Source: Actinomycetes bacterium (GTDB taxonomy: Bacteria; Actinomycetota; Actinomycetes; Actinomycetales; Microbacteriaceae). From it: a stretch of 29,830 nt of DNA. Location: assembly GCA_023432005.1 (NCBI GenBank), contig JAEYVF010000025.1, positions 1 through 29,830 on the forward strand, in the 5' to 3' direction. Positions 7,743-15,421 of the stretch are shown in pieces. Position numbers and translations under genes: made by a program. A model generated the notes under the pieces. It did not search any database. It was not told the DNA's origin and saw only the letters and a list, made by a program, of their open reading frames with translations. Position 1 is the first letter of the stretch; each line of letters starts with the position of its first letter.

Positions 7743-8834
7743 GTGATCGACGACGCCGACACCTCCCTGTCGTGGGAGGAGCTGCGCACCCTGCCCGTGC
7801 CCGAGTGGCATCCGGTCGCCCAGCTGCGACCGCCCGCGACCGAGGTCGAGCGCGCCGCGTTCCCCGCGATCGACGTGCACAACCACCTCGGCCGTTGGCT
7901 CACCGACGACGGAGACTGGATGATCGAGGATCCGGATGCGCTCGTCGCGGTCATGGACGCGTGCGGAGTCGAGACGATCGTCAACCTCGACGGCAGGTGG
8001 GGAGACGAGGTCACCGCCAACGTCGAGCGGTACGACCGCGCCCACCCGGGGCGCTTCCTGACCTTCTGCCAGCTCGACTGGGCCGAGCTCGCGTCCGAGG
8101 ACGGCGCCCGGCGTCTCCGCGCCTCGCTCGACGACAGCGCGGCTCGCGGCGCACGCGGGGTCAAGATCTGGAAGGACCTCGGCCTCACGATCCGCGACGC
8201 GGATGGCGCGCTCATCCTGCCCGACGACCCGCGCGTCATCGACGTCGTGCGGCACGCGGGCGAGCTCGGCCTCCCGGTGCTCATCCACACCGCCGACCCG
8301 AAGGCGTTCTTCGAGCCGCTCGACGCCCGCAACGAGCGCATCGACGAGCTCATGCAGATGAAGCAGTGGTGGTTCGGCGACCGCTCCGTGCACCCCACGT
8401 TCGACCGGCTGCTCGCCGCGCACCGCACGCTCGTGGAGTCGTGCCCCGGCACGCGCTTCATCGGCGCGCACGCCGGCTGCGCCGCCGAGGACCTCGACCT
8501 CGTCGAGCGCCTCCTCGACGACTGCCCCCACTACACGATCGACATCGGCGGACGGATGGCGGAGCTCGGTCGGCAGCCGCGGCGCTTCCGCCGCCTGCTG
8601 GAGCGCCACCCCGACCGCGTGCTGTTCGGCACCGACATCTACCCCGCGACCCCGGAGCAGTTCCGCCTGCACTTCCGGTTCCTCGAGACGGACGACGAGG
8701 CCTTCGCGTACGCGCCCGAGGAGCCCGTGCCTCCCCAGGGTCGCTGGACCGTGTCGGCGCTGGGTCTGCCGTCCGAGCTGCTCGAGCGGGTGTACCGCGC
8801 CAATGCGCGCGCGGTGCTGGGCCTCGAGGCCTAG
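7743..8834 (+). CDS. Metal-dependent hydrolase, amidohydrolase family 2
   Basis: Protein of 363 residues, GTG start with AGGAG 6 bases upstream. Metal-site residues of the amidohydrolase_2 TIM barrel are visible: H46-N-H48 in IDVHNHLG, His182 in LIHTADP, His243 in IGAHAGC and Asp298 in FGTDIYP. Family members are lactonases, decarboxylases and C-C or C-N hydrolases. In this locus it occupies the place that the deacetylase (AgaA/NagA) has in galactosamine clusters, but it is not of the NagA family. It may be an unrelated deacylase, or a sugar lactonase for an oxidative branch. The stop codon shares the palindrome CTAG (8831-8834) with the stop of the convergent aldolase gene. Confidence 0.85.
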   Translation: MIDDADTSLSWEELRTLPVPEWHPVAQLRPPATEVERAAFPAIDVHNHLGRWLTDDGDWMIEDPDALVAVMDACGVETIVNLDGRWGDEVTANVERYDRAHPGRFLTFCQLDWAELASEDGARRLRASLDDSAARGARGVKIWKDLGLTIRDADGALILPDDPRVIDVVRHAGELGLPVLIHTADPKAFFEPLDARNERIDELMQMKQWWFGDRSVHPTFDRLLAAHRTLVESCPGTRFIGAHAGCAAEDLDLVERLLDDCPHYTIDIGGRMAELGRQPRRFRRLLERHPDRVLFGTDIYPATPEQFRLHFRFLETDDEAFAYAPEEPVPPQGRWTVSALGLPSELLERVYRANARAVLGLEA

Positions 8835-9676
8835 CGCAGCAGCCCCGCGAAGTGCGCCACCGTGCGCGCCATCGCGTCGCGCGCGTGCGCCGTGTAGGGG
8901 CGAGGGTCGACGGCATCCGGGTCCTCCGCGAGCGTCGCGCGTACGGCGGCCGTGCCCGCGATGTTGAGCGCCGTGCCGACGTTGACCTTGCGGATGCCGG
9001 CCGCCACCGCCGCGCGGATCGTCTCGTCGCCGATGCCCGAGGACCCGTGGAGCACGAGGGGCACGGGCACGCGCTCCGCGATGCGGGCGACGAGCTCGAT
9101 GTCGACGCCCGCCGTGCGCTCCCGCATGGCGTGCGAGCTGCCGACGGCGACCGCCAGGCCGTCGACACCGGTTGCGGCGACGAACGCGGCCGCCTCGTCG
9201 GGGTCGGTGCGCACGCCCGGCGCGTGGGCGCCGTCCTTACCGCCGATCTCGCCGAGCTCCGCCTCGACCCACAAGCCCGCACCGTGGGCGCGACGTGCCG
9301 CATCCGCTGTCGCGGCGACGTTGCCCGCGTAGTCGAGCCGCGAGGCGTCGACCATGATCGAGCCGAGGCCCCATGCCTCGGCGTGCGCGAGCGCGAGATC
9401 GACGAGCGCCGCATCCTCGATGTGGTCGAGGTGCAGCGCGAGGGGCGCGGATGCCGCCTCGGCCACCGCACGACAGCCCGCGAGGATGGGCCACGGGTCG
9501 CCGCGGTGGAACCGGATGGCGTTCTCGCTCAGCTGCAGGATCACGCCGACCCCCGCCTCGGCCGCGCCGAGCGCGATGGCCTCGGCGTGCTCGAGCGTGA
9601 TGACGTTGAAGCCCGCGACGGCCCCGCCCGAGACGACCGCGGCGTCGAGCAGCTCCCGTGTGGAGACGAGGCTCAC
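8831..9676 (-). CDS. Class II ketose-bisphosphate aldolase (GatY/KbaY-like)
   Basis: Protein of 281 residues, the usual size for GatY/KbaY. Asp84-His85 in LHLDHIED, His182 in GSSHAM and His210 in LHGSSGI correspond to catalytic Asp82 and zinc ligands His83, His180 and His208 of the E. coli tagatose-bisphosphate aldolases. VEAELGEIGGKDG and KVNVGTALN complete the family pattern. It would split tagatose-1,6-bisphosphate (or fructose-1,6-bisphosphate) to dihydroxyacetone phosphate and glyceraldehyde-3-phosphate. The GTG start overlaps the GH4 stop as GTGA (9673-9676). The match of this enzyme with the LacC-like kinase at 1593-2543 is the best evidence for a tagatose route. Confidence 0.9.
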   Translation of the reverse strand: MSLVSTRELLDAAVVSGGAVAGFNVITLEHAEAIALGAAEAGVGVILQLSENAIRFHRGDPWPILAGCRAVAEAASAPLALHLDHIEDAALVDLALAHAEAWGLGSIMVDASRLDYAGNVAATADAARRAHGAGLWVEAELGEIGGKDGAHAPGVRTDPDEAAAFVAATGVDGLAVAVGSSHAMRERTAGVDIELVARIAERVPVPLVLHGSSGIGDETIRAAVAAGIRKVNVGTALNIAGTAAVRATLAEDPDAVDPRPYTAHARDAMARTVAHFAGLLR

Positions 9677-10995
9677 GGCAGCACGTGCGGCACGCGACCG
9701 CCCAGATCCTCGGGAAGAAGCTCGGCGTGCGCCTCTGTGAGCTCGTCGCACAGCTCCCAGATCTCGGCGGGTGTGAGCGACGAGCTCGCGTTGGGGTCCA
9801 GGAGCACGGCGCGGCGCACGAGCTCGGGGTCGCCCTCTCGCGCGGCGCGGATGGCGAGCTCGGCGACGGAGAGATAGGTGCGGTTGAGCGCGGCACCCGC
9901 CGGCCACACGTCACCCCACGTGACGGGGTGCACGCCCGAGGCGTCGACGGTGGCCGGCACCTCGACCGCGGCATCCCGCGGGAGGTTCGTGATGTAGCCG
10001 CGGTTCGGCACGTTCACATGCACCTCCCGCGGGGTGCCCGTGAGCATCGAGTGGATGATCTGCGGCGCGTACTCGGCGGCGTCGCCCTCCTCGTGCAGCG
10101 GGAGGTCGCCGCCCGCGCCGAGGATGGCCCGCGCCTCCTCGAACTCGCGCACGTTCTCCTCCGAGATGCCGATGTACTGCAGCGGCTCGAGGCGGAAGCG
10201 CTCGATCTGCGCGTCGTCGCGCAGGAACCAGTCGAGGTACTCGGCCGAGTGCTCGCTCGTCTCGGTCGGGTAGTAGCCGATGCGGCGGAAGATCTCGACG
10301 CGCACGCGGCGGGCGAGCTCGGGGTCGGAGGCGATCTTCTCGCGCAGCAGCGGATAAAGGTCGCGGCCGTCGCGGCTCCACTCGGTGAGCCAGGCCTGGT
10401 GGTTGACGCCCGCGGCGCGGTAGCGGGTGCCCTCGAGCGGCACGCCGACGAGCTCGCACAGGTCGTTGACGGTCCAGTAGACGCTGTGGCAGAGACCGAC
10501 CGACTTGAGCTCGGGGGCGACGATCGACATCCACCACACGTTCATCGCCATGGGGTTCGTGTAGTTGAGGAACCACGCGTCGGGGCACAGCTCCGTCATG
10601 TCACGCGCGATGCCGGTGAGCACGGGGAAGGTGCGCAGGGCGCGGAAGACGCCGCCCACGCCCGTCGTGTCGCCGATCGTCTGTCGCAGGCCCCTGCGCG
10701 CCGGCAGCTCGAGATCGACGCGGGTGGCGTCGATGCCGCCCACCTGGATCATGTTGATGACGAAGTCTGCGCCCGCGAGCGCCTCGCGGCGGTCTGCGGA
10801 TGCCGTGACGCGCACCTCGCGGCCGAGCTGCCGCGCGACGTTCTCGGCCGTGAGTCGAGCGACGTGGAGCCGTTCGGCGTCGATGTCGTGGAGCGCGATG
10901 TCGAGCACCGGCAGGTCGGGGAAGCGCAGCAGGTCGGTGAGCAGCTGTCGCGTGAACACGACACTCCCGGCCCCGAGGAAGACGATCGTCGGCAT
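9673..10995 (-). CDS. GH4 glycosidase, MelA alpha-galactosidase-like
   Basis: Protein of 440 residues (MelA is about 450). NAD-binding N-terminus MPTIVFLGAGSVVFTRQLL; ADFVINMIQVGG; NYTNPMAMN (144-152); the manganese-binding Cys169-His170-Ser171 in GLCHSV; and GVNHQAW with Asn198-His199. GH4 enzymes need NAD+ and Mn2+ and cleave by a redox-elimination route. The CHS form is the alpha-galactosidase/alpha-glucosidase subtype, not the CNx/CDx phospho-glycosidase subtypes. The start ATG at 10995 was chosen over upstream in-frame codons because the Rossmann motif begins there. It should act in the cytoplasm on an imported oligosaccharide with a terminal alpha-galactose or related unit. Confidence 0.9.
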   Translation of the reverse strand: MPTIVFLGAGSVVFTRQLLTDLLRFPDLPVLDIALHDIDAERLHVARLTAENVARQLGREVRVTASADRREALAGADFVINMIQVGGIDATRVDLELPARRGLRQTIGDTTGVGGVFRALRTFPVLTGIARDMTELCPDAWFLNYTNPMAMNVWWMSIVAPELKSVGLCHSVYWTVNDLCELVGVPLEGTRYRAAGVNHQAWLTEWSRDGRDLYPLLREKIASDPELARRVRVEIFRRIGYYPTETSEHSAEYLDWFLRDDAQIERFRLEPLQYIGISEENVREFEEARAILGAGGDLPLHEEGDAAEYAPQIIHSMLTGTPREVHVNVPNRGYITNLPRDAAVEVPATVDASGVHPVTWGDVWPAGAALNRTYLSVAELAIRAAREGDPELVRRAVLLDPNASSSLTPAEIWELCDELTEAHAELLPEDLGGRVPHVLP

Positions 10996-11080
10996 GCCTC
11001 GATTGTCGAGAGTCTGCACAAGTCGCGCAATCAAATGAGCGGATTGACGCCCATTCGCTCATCTGTCATGCTCGCTTCCC
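10996..11080. promoter_or_regulatory. Divergent operator/promoter for DeoR regulator and GH4-aldolase operon
   Basis: The inverted repeat ATGAGCG (11035-11041) and CGCTCAT (11056-11062) has centres 21 bases apart, two helical turns. On the plus strand TTGACG (11044-11049), a 17-base spacer and CATGCT (11067-11072) make a promoter for the regulator, 8 bases from its ATG; the right repeat arm lies inside the spacer, so binding would block it. A further palindrome, CTCGA-TTG-TCGAG, is at 10998-11010, just before the GH4 start. Confidence 0.6.
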
Positions 11081-11890
11081 ATGGCCACCGCCTACAGCAC
11101 CAGCACCGTCGCCGAGCTCGGCGGCTCCCCCAAGCGCTCCCGGCGCATGGCCGACATCCTCGACGCCATCGCGGAGCGCGGCGAGGTGTCGCTCGCGGAG
11201 CTCGCCGAACTGTTCCAGAGCTCCACCGCGACGCTGCGCCGCGACCTCACCGTGCTCGCCGACCAGGGGCTCATCGTGCGCACCCACGGCGGCGCGAAGG
11301 CCGCCGGCTCGCTCGCCGAGGTGCCCGTCGCGCTCCGCGACACCCGCTTCCAGGAAGCCAAACGCCGCATCGCGCGCGCCGCCGCCATCCGCATCCCCCG
11401 CGAGCGCCACGCCGTCGCCCTCTCGGGCGGCACGACCACGGCGGGGGTCGCCCGCGAGCTCGTCAACCACGCCGACCTCACGATCGTCACGAACTCGCTG
11501 TCGATCGCCTCGCTCGTGGCCTCCTACCCCCGCCTCAAGGTCGTCATGACGGGGGGCATCCTGCGCCCCCAATCGCTCGAGCTCGTCGGCGTGCTCGCCG
11601 AGGGCACCTTCAAGGCCGTCAACGTGGGCACCGCGATCCTCGGCGCCGACGGCGTCTCGGCCTCCGCCGGCGTCACGACGCACGACGAGACCGAGGCGCG
11701 CACGAACCACGCCATGGTGTCGAAGGCGCAGCGCACGATCGTCGTGGCGGACGGCTCCAAGATCGGTCGCGCCGCCCTCGCCCAGATGGCTGAGATCACC
11801 GACGTCACGACCCTCATCACCGACGACTCCGCCGACCCCGAGGAGCTGCAGCGCCTGCGCGATGCCGGCGTGGAGGTCGTGCTCGCCTGA
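11081..11890 (+). CDS. DeoR-family transcriptional repressor (AgaR-like)
   Basis: Protein of 269 residues, the same length as E. coli AgaR. The winged helix spans about 18-72 (SRRMADILDAIAERGEVSLA, then STATLRRDLTVLADQGL and RTHGGA). The C-terminal sugar-phosphate sensor domain has SGGTTTAGVARELV, MTGGILRPQSLELVG, THDETEARTNHAM and VVADGSKIGRAAL. DeoR proteins of this type release DNA when they bind a phosphorylated sugar intermediate. It lies divergent from GH4-aldolase, with an inverted repeat between, and probably controls that operon and perhaps the ABC operon at 7585. The start is the only ATG in a good place and is nearly leaderless. Confidence 0.9.
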   Translation: MATAYSTSTVAELGGSPKRSRRMADILDAIAERGEVSLAELAELFQSSTATLRRDLTVLADQGLIVRTHGGAKAAGSLAEVPVALRDTRFQEAKRRIARAAAIRIPRERHAVALSGGTTTAGVARELVNHADLTIVTNSLSIASLVASYPRLKVVMTGGILRPQSLELVGVLAEGTFKAVNVGTAILGADGVSASAGVTTHDETEARTNHAMVSKAQRTIVVADGSKIGRAALAQMAEITDVTTLITDDSADPEELQRLRDAGVEVVLA

Positions 11891-11983
11891 CGATCGGCGA
11901 CGAGCCGAGTTCGTGGAGCGCGCGCCTGTCGCCCGCTGTCAAGGCCCTCGATGGCGCGGCCGCCGCGACGTAGACCGGATCGC

Positions 11984-12343
11984 ATGACAGTACGACTCAA
12001 CGACGACGCCCTCTCCCACGCCCGCGGGCTGCTGCGCGGCGGCGACTACGTGGCCGACGAACGCGACGACTGGAGCGAGCACGCGCCCAGCGCCGACGAC
12101 GGCAACGCCTTCATCGAGAAGAACGGCATGCCCGAGTACGCGCGCTGGTTCCTCGGCGAGGACACGGAGGCCACCGAGGGCACGAAGGGGCGCTACCTCT
12201 TCCCGTACGGCGACTTCCGCAAGCTGCATCGCTGCGCGGTCGTCTCGGGAGAGAGCCGCGCCGCCCAGTACGACCACACCTCGATCGCGAAGGCGCTCAA
12301 GGAGCTCCTCGAGCAACTCGATCGGAAGGCCGAGCGCGACTGA
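11984..12343 (+). CDS. Conserved hypothetical protein
   Basis: Protein of 119 residues starting MTVRLNDDALSHARGLLRGG. Conserved-looking stretches are NAFIEKNGMPEYARWFLGED, TKGRYLFPYGDF and HRCAVVSGESRAAQYDH. I recognise it as a small cytosolic protein widespread in bacteria, with no known function; no membrane segment, no metal motif. A longer start at 11951 is open, but the added residues are an Arg/Pro-rich run with no family resemblance, and TAGACC at 11971-11976, 7 bases before the chosen ATG, suggests a leaderless transcript. Confidence 0.85.
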   Translation: MTVRLNDDALSHARGLLRGGDYVADERDDWSEHAPSADDGNAFIEKNGMPEYARWFLGEDTEATEGTKGRYLFPYGDFRKLHRCAVVSGESRAAQYDHTSIAKALKELLEQLDRKAERD

Positions 12344-12353
12344 TCGGGGCTGC

Positions 12354-12359
12354 GAGGAT
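12354..12359 (+). promoter_or_regulatory. -10-like GAGGAT before UDG-family gene
   Basis: GAGGAT ends 6 bases before the GTG at 12366, with no room for a normal leader. It fits the leaderless pattern seen at other genes here but is a weaker hexamer (lacks the TA). Confidence 0.35.
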
Positions 12360-12365
12360 GCAGTA

Positions 12366-12962
12366 GTGGGTTCGGCGGGCGAGCGGGCGATCGAGAGCCT
12401 GCGCGAGGCGGTGCTCGCCGATCCCGAGAACTCCGCGTTCCGCGCGCTCGGCTACGCGCCCGTGTTCACGGCGCATCCGGATGCCCGCCTCGCGGTGATC
12501 GGGCAGGCGCCGGGCCGTCGGGCGCAGGCGAGCCACGTGCCGTTCGACGACGCGAGCGGCGCCCGGCTGAGGGGCTGGCTGGGGATCGACGAGGCGACGT
12601 TCCGCGGCCCCGCGGTCGCGCTCGTGCCGATGGACTTCTTCTACCCGGGCCGCGGGCCGGGAGGCGACCTGCCGCCCCGGCCCGGTATCGCCGCGCGCTG
12701 GCATCCGCCGCTCCTCGCGCTCATGCCCGGCATCCGGCTCACGCTGCTCGTCGGGTCGTACGCGCAGGCGCACTATCTCGGGGCGCGGCGGCGCGGCTCG
12801 CTCACCGAGACGGTGCGCGCCTCGGCCGACTACCTGCCCGAGTTCATGCCGCTCGTGCACCCGTCACCGCTCAACTTCCGCTGGCACGCCCGCAATCCGT
12901 GGTTCGAGGCTGACGTGGTGCCGGAGCTGCGAGAGCGCGTGCGGGAGATCCTCGCCGACTGA
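12366..12962 (+). CDS. Uracil-DNA glycosylase family protein
   Basis: Protein of 198 residues. VIGQAPGRRAQ (44-54) is the motif 1 loop and LVHPSPLNFRW (163-173) the motif 2 DNA-binding loop of the UDG superfamily; PMDFFYPG is between them. It belongs to the uncharacterised COG1573-like group with GQAPGRR rather than to Ung. It has no Cys at all, so it cannot carry the 4Fe-4S cluster of family 4 enzymes. Expected role is removal of uracil or a related damaged base, though activity has not been shown for many members. It is convergent with the LacI gene (21-base gap). Confidence 0.85.
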   Translation: MGSAGERAIESLREAVLADPENSAFRALGYAPVFTAHPDARLAVIGQAPGRRAQASHVPFDDASGARLRGWLGIDEATFRGPAVALVPMDFFYPGRGPGGDLPPRPGIAARWHPPLLALMPGIRLTLLVGSYAQAHYLGARRRGSLTETVRASADYLPEFMPLVHPSPLNFRWHARNPWFEADVVPELRERVREILAD

Positions 12963-12983
12963 GCGGCGCCGGCTCGCGGGCGA

Positions 12984-13973
12984 TCAGGTGCTCTCGCGGG
13001 GGATCACGCGGTGGGGCACGGCGGATGCGGGCGCCGGCTCCCCGAGGACTGCGGCGACCGCGCGACGCGCGAGCTCGGCCTTGTCGGGCGCGACGGTCGT
13101 GAGGCGGGGGTTCGCGAAGCGACCCTCGGGGATGTCGTCGAAGCCCGCCACGGCGATGTCGCGCGGGATGCTCAGCCCCGCGTCGTGCAGGGCGCGCATG
13201 ACGCCGATCGCCACCTCGTCGGTCACGCAGAAGACCGCGTCGAGCTCGCCCCCGGCCGCGCGCCGAGCGGCCTCGCGGCCGGCGTCGTAGCCGTCCTGCC
13301 ACGTGTAGTCGTTCACGGCGATGTCGTCGAGCGGCTCGAGCCCCGCCGCATCGCGGCCGGCGCGCGCACCCTGCCGCCGCAGCACGTCGAACCGAGGGGC
13401 CGCATCCGACGCCATGCCGAGATAGGCGATCCGCCGCCGCCCGGTCGAGGCGAGGTGCCCCACGAGCTCGGAGGCCGCGGCGGTGTTGTCGATCGCGACC
13501 GGCGCCCCGACGCCCCCGCGCTCGCGGCCCACGAAGTGCTCGCCGATGAGGGTCACCGAGGTGCGCGCGGCGATCGCGGCGACGTCGGCGGCCGTGAGTC
13601 CGAGCGGGCTCATGATGACCCCGTCCGGCTGCAGTGCGATGATGCGCTCGAGCTCGGCGAGCTCGCGCTCGCGCGATCCGCGCGTCTGCGCGACGAGCGT
13701 GCCCAGCCCGCGGGCCGCCGCCTCCTCGACGACGAGGGTTCCGAGCTCGCCGAAGTAGCCGACTCCGATCTCGGGCACCGTGAGCGCGATGACCCCGCTG
13801 CGCCCCGTGCGCAGCTGCTGCGCCACGCGATTGGGCACGTAGCCGAGCTCGTCGATCGCCCGCAGCACGCGCGCCCGCACATCCGGGCTCACGTGCGGGA
13901 AGCCCGTCACGACGTGCGAGACCGTGCGGCGACCCACGCCCGCGCGATCGGCGACATCCTGCTGGGTGACCAC
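12984..13973 (-). CDS. LacI-family transcriptional repressor
   Basis: Protein of 329 residues. Helix-turn-helix and hinge at the N-terminus: TQQDVADRAGVGRRTVSHVV, VSPDVRARVLRAIDELGYVPN and AQQLRTGRS. The periplasmic-binding-protein-like sensor follows, with GVIMSPLG, GRRRIAYLGMAS, DAVFCVTDEVAIGVM and IAVAGFDDIPEG, all standard LacI signatures. The GTG start at 13973 has GAGAGGACACC before it, the same 11-mer as the binding-protein gene at 7584. It is divergent from the MFS-GH2-DUF2804 operon, whose leader holds the perfect palindrome at 14015-14028, so it most likely represses that operon until its sugar is present. Confidence 0.95.
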   Translation of the reverse strand: MVTQQDVADRAGVGRRTVSHVVTGFPHVSPDVRARVLRAIDELGYVPNRVAQQLRTGRSGVIALTVPEIGVGYFGELGTLVVEEAAARGLGTLVAQTRGSRERELAELERIIALQPDGVIMSPLGLTAADVAAIAARTSVTLIGEHFVGRERGGVGAPVAIDNTAAASELVGHLASTGRRRIAYLGMASDAAPRFDVLRRQGARAGRDAAGLEPLDDIAVNDYTWQDGYDAGREAARRAAGGELDAVFCVTDEVAIGVMRALHDAGLSIPRDIAVAGFDDIPEGRFANPRLTTVAPDKAELARRAVAAVLGEPAPASAVPHRVIPREST

Positions 13974-13998
13974 GGTGTCCTCTCGGAGTTCCAGGCGC

Positions 13999-14004
13999 TA
14001 CAGT
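13999..14004 (+). promoter_or_regulatory. -10 box TACAGT of the MFS-GH2 operon
   Basis: TACAGT fits the TAnnnT consensus and lies 10 bases before the LacI-type operator. No good -35 hexamer is visible 17 bases upstream. Confidence 0.5.
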
Positions 14005-14014
14005 GGCGGGAGAT

Positions 14015-14028
14015 TTTCCACGTGGAAA
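14015..14028. promoter_or_regulatory. LacI-type operator
   Basis: TTTCCACGTGGAAA is a perfect 14-base palindrome with central CG, the typical shape of a LacI-family site, and is AT-rich at its ends in a very GC-rich background. It sits 41 bases from the LacI start and 31 bases from the MFS start, just downstream of the likely -10, where a bound repressor would block RNA polymerase. Confidence 0.85.
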
Positions 14029-14059
14029 CCACTCTACGACCGATCAGGAACCGACGACG

Positions 14060-15421
14060 ATGTCACACCCGGCCCCCGCATCCGCGAACCCCGCCCGAGT
14101 ACCCGACGACGGCGGCGATGCCGGCGCCCCCACCAGGCGCGAGCGCCCCGGCGCCCGTGTCTGGTGGACGGTCGTGGTCGTGGGCCTCGTCGGCCAGCTC
14201 GCCTGGACCGTCGAGAACATGTACCTCAACGTGTTCGTCTACGACGTCATCACGCCCGACCCGACGGTGATCGCCGCGATGGTCGCCCTCAGCGCGATCG
14301 CCGCGACCCTCACGACGATCGTGGTGGGCGCGTGGTCCGACCGCATCGGGCGCCGCCGAGCCTTCATCGCGTTCGGCTATCTGGCGTGGGGCGTGTGCAC
14401 CGCCGCGTTCGGCCTGCTGGCCCCCGCCGAGGGCGTGGTCGCCGCGCCCTTCGTGCTCGCGGCGATCATCACGGTCATCGCGCTCGACTGCATCATGAGC
14501 GTCTTCGGCTCGACCGCGAACGACGCCGCGTTCGGCGCGTGGCTCACGGATGCCACGACGCCCCGCACGCGCGGTCGCGTGGACGGCGTGGTCGCGATCA
14601 TGCCGCTCATCGCGATGCTCGTCGTGTTCGGCGCCCTCGACGGGCTGACCCGCGCGGGCGAGTGGCGCCTCTTCTTCGCGATCATCGGCGCCGTCACGAG
14701 CGTCACCGGCATCGTCGCATGGTTCCTCGTGCGCGACCTGCCCCGCCCCGCGGATGGGGCATCCGGCTCGGGCGGCTCGACCCTCGCGCGCATCGTGCGC
14801 GGCTTCCGCCCGTCGACCGTCCGCGCGAACCCCGGTCTCTACCTCTCGCTCGTGCTGTGGCTCGTGATCGGAACGGCGAGCCAGGTGTTCCTGCCGTACG
14901 TGATCATCTACCTGCAGCGCTGGCTGCAGATCGAGTCGTACGCGATCGTGCTCGGCGCCTCGCTGCTGGCCGCATCCGTCATCAGCGTGCTCGGCGGCCG
15001 CCTCATGGACCGCGTCGGCAAGCGCCGGATGCTGCTGCCCGCGACGGGCCTCTTCGCGATCGGCCTCGTGGGCATGTTCCTCGCGCGCGACATGGTGCCC
15101 GTGATCGCCGCGGCATCCGTCGCACTCGGCGGCATGATGCTCGGCATCGCGTCGATCTCGGCCACCGTGCGCGACCAGACGCCCGAGGGCGAGGCGGGCC
15201 TCGTGCAGGGCCTGCGCATGGTCATGGCGATCATGGTGCCGATGATCGCGGGGCCCTTCATCGGCGCATGGGTCATCTCGGGCGCCGGCCAGACCTATAC
15301 CGACCTCGGGGTCGTGAAGCCCGTGCCGGGCCCCGAGATCTTCGTCGGAGCGGCGGTCGTGCTCGTGCTGGTGCCCGTCATCGTGCTCGTGCGGGCGCGC
15401 GTGGAGCGTCGCGCTCGATGA
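14060..15421 (+). CDS. MFS sugar transporter
   Basis: Protein of 453 residues with about 11-12 membrane segments after a disordered, Pro/Ala-rich tail of about 35 residues. The loop 2-3 signature GAWSDRIGRRRAF and a related GGRLMDRVGKRRMLL between segments 8 and 9 identify the major facilitator superfamily. The start at 14060 was chosen because AGGA lies 10 bases upstream and the operator would fall inside a longer reading from 14003. The gene is first in an operon with a GH2 glycosidase (ATGA overlap at 15418-15421), so the likely cargo is a disaccharide or glycoside taken up whole and split inside. Confidence 0.9.
   Translation: MSHPAPASANPARVPDDGGDAGAPTRRERPGARVWWTVVVVGLVGQLAWTVENMYLNVFVYDVITPDPTVIAAMVALSAIAATLTTIVVGAWSDRIGRRRAFIAFGYLAWGVCTAAFGLLAPAEGVVAAPFVLAAIITVIALDCIMSVFGSTANDAAFGAWLTDATTPRTRGRVDGVVAIMPLIAMLVVFGALDGLTRAGEWRLFFAIIGAVTSVTGIVAWFLVRDLPRPADGASGSGGSTLARIVRGFRPSTVRANPGLYLSLVLWLVIGTASQVFLPYVIIYLQRWLQIESYAIVLGASLLAASVISVLGGRLMDRVGKRRMLLPATGLFAIGLVGMFLARDMVPVIAAASVALGGMMLGIASISATVRDQTPEGEAGLVQGLRMVMAIMVPMIAGPFIGAWVISGAGQTYTDLGVVKPVPGPEIFVGAAVVLVLVPVIVLVRARVERRAR

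Noticed and set aside
11891..11983. Terminator after the DeoR gene
   Set aside because: Only a weak 5-base stem (TCGCC/GGCGA) is visible and it has no T run; not supported.
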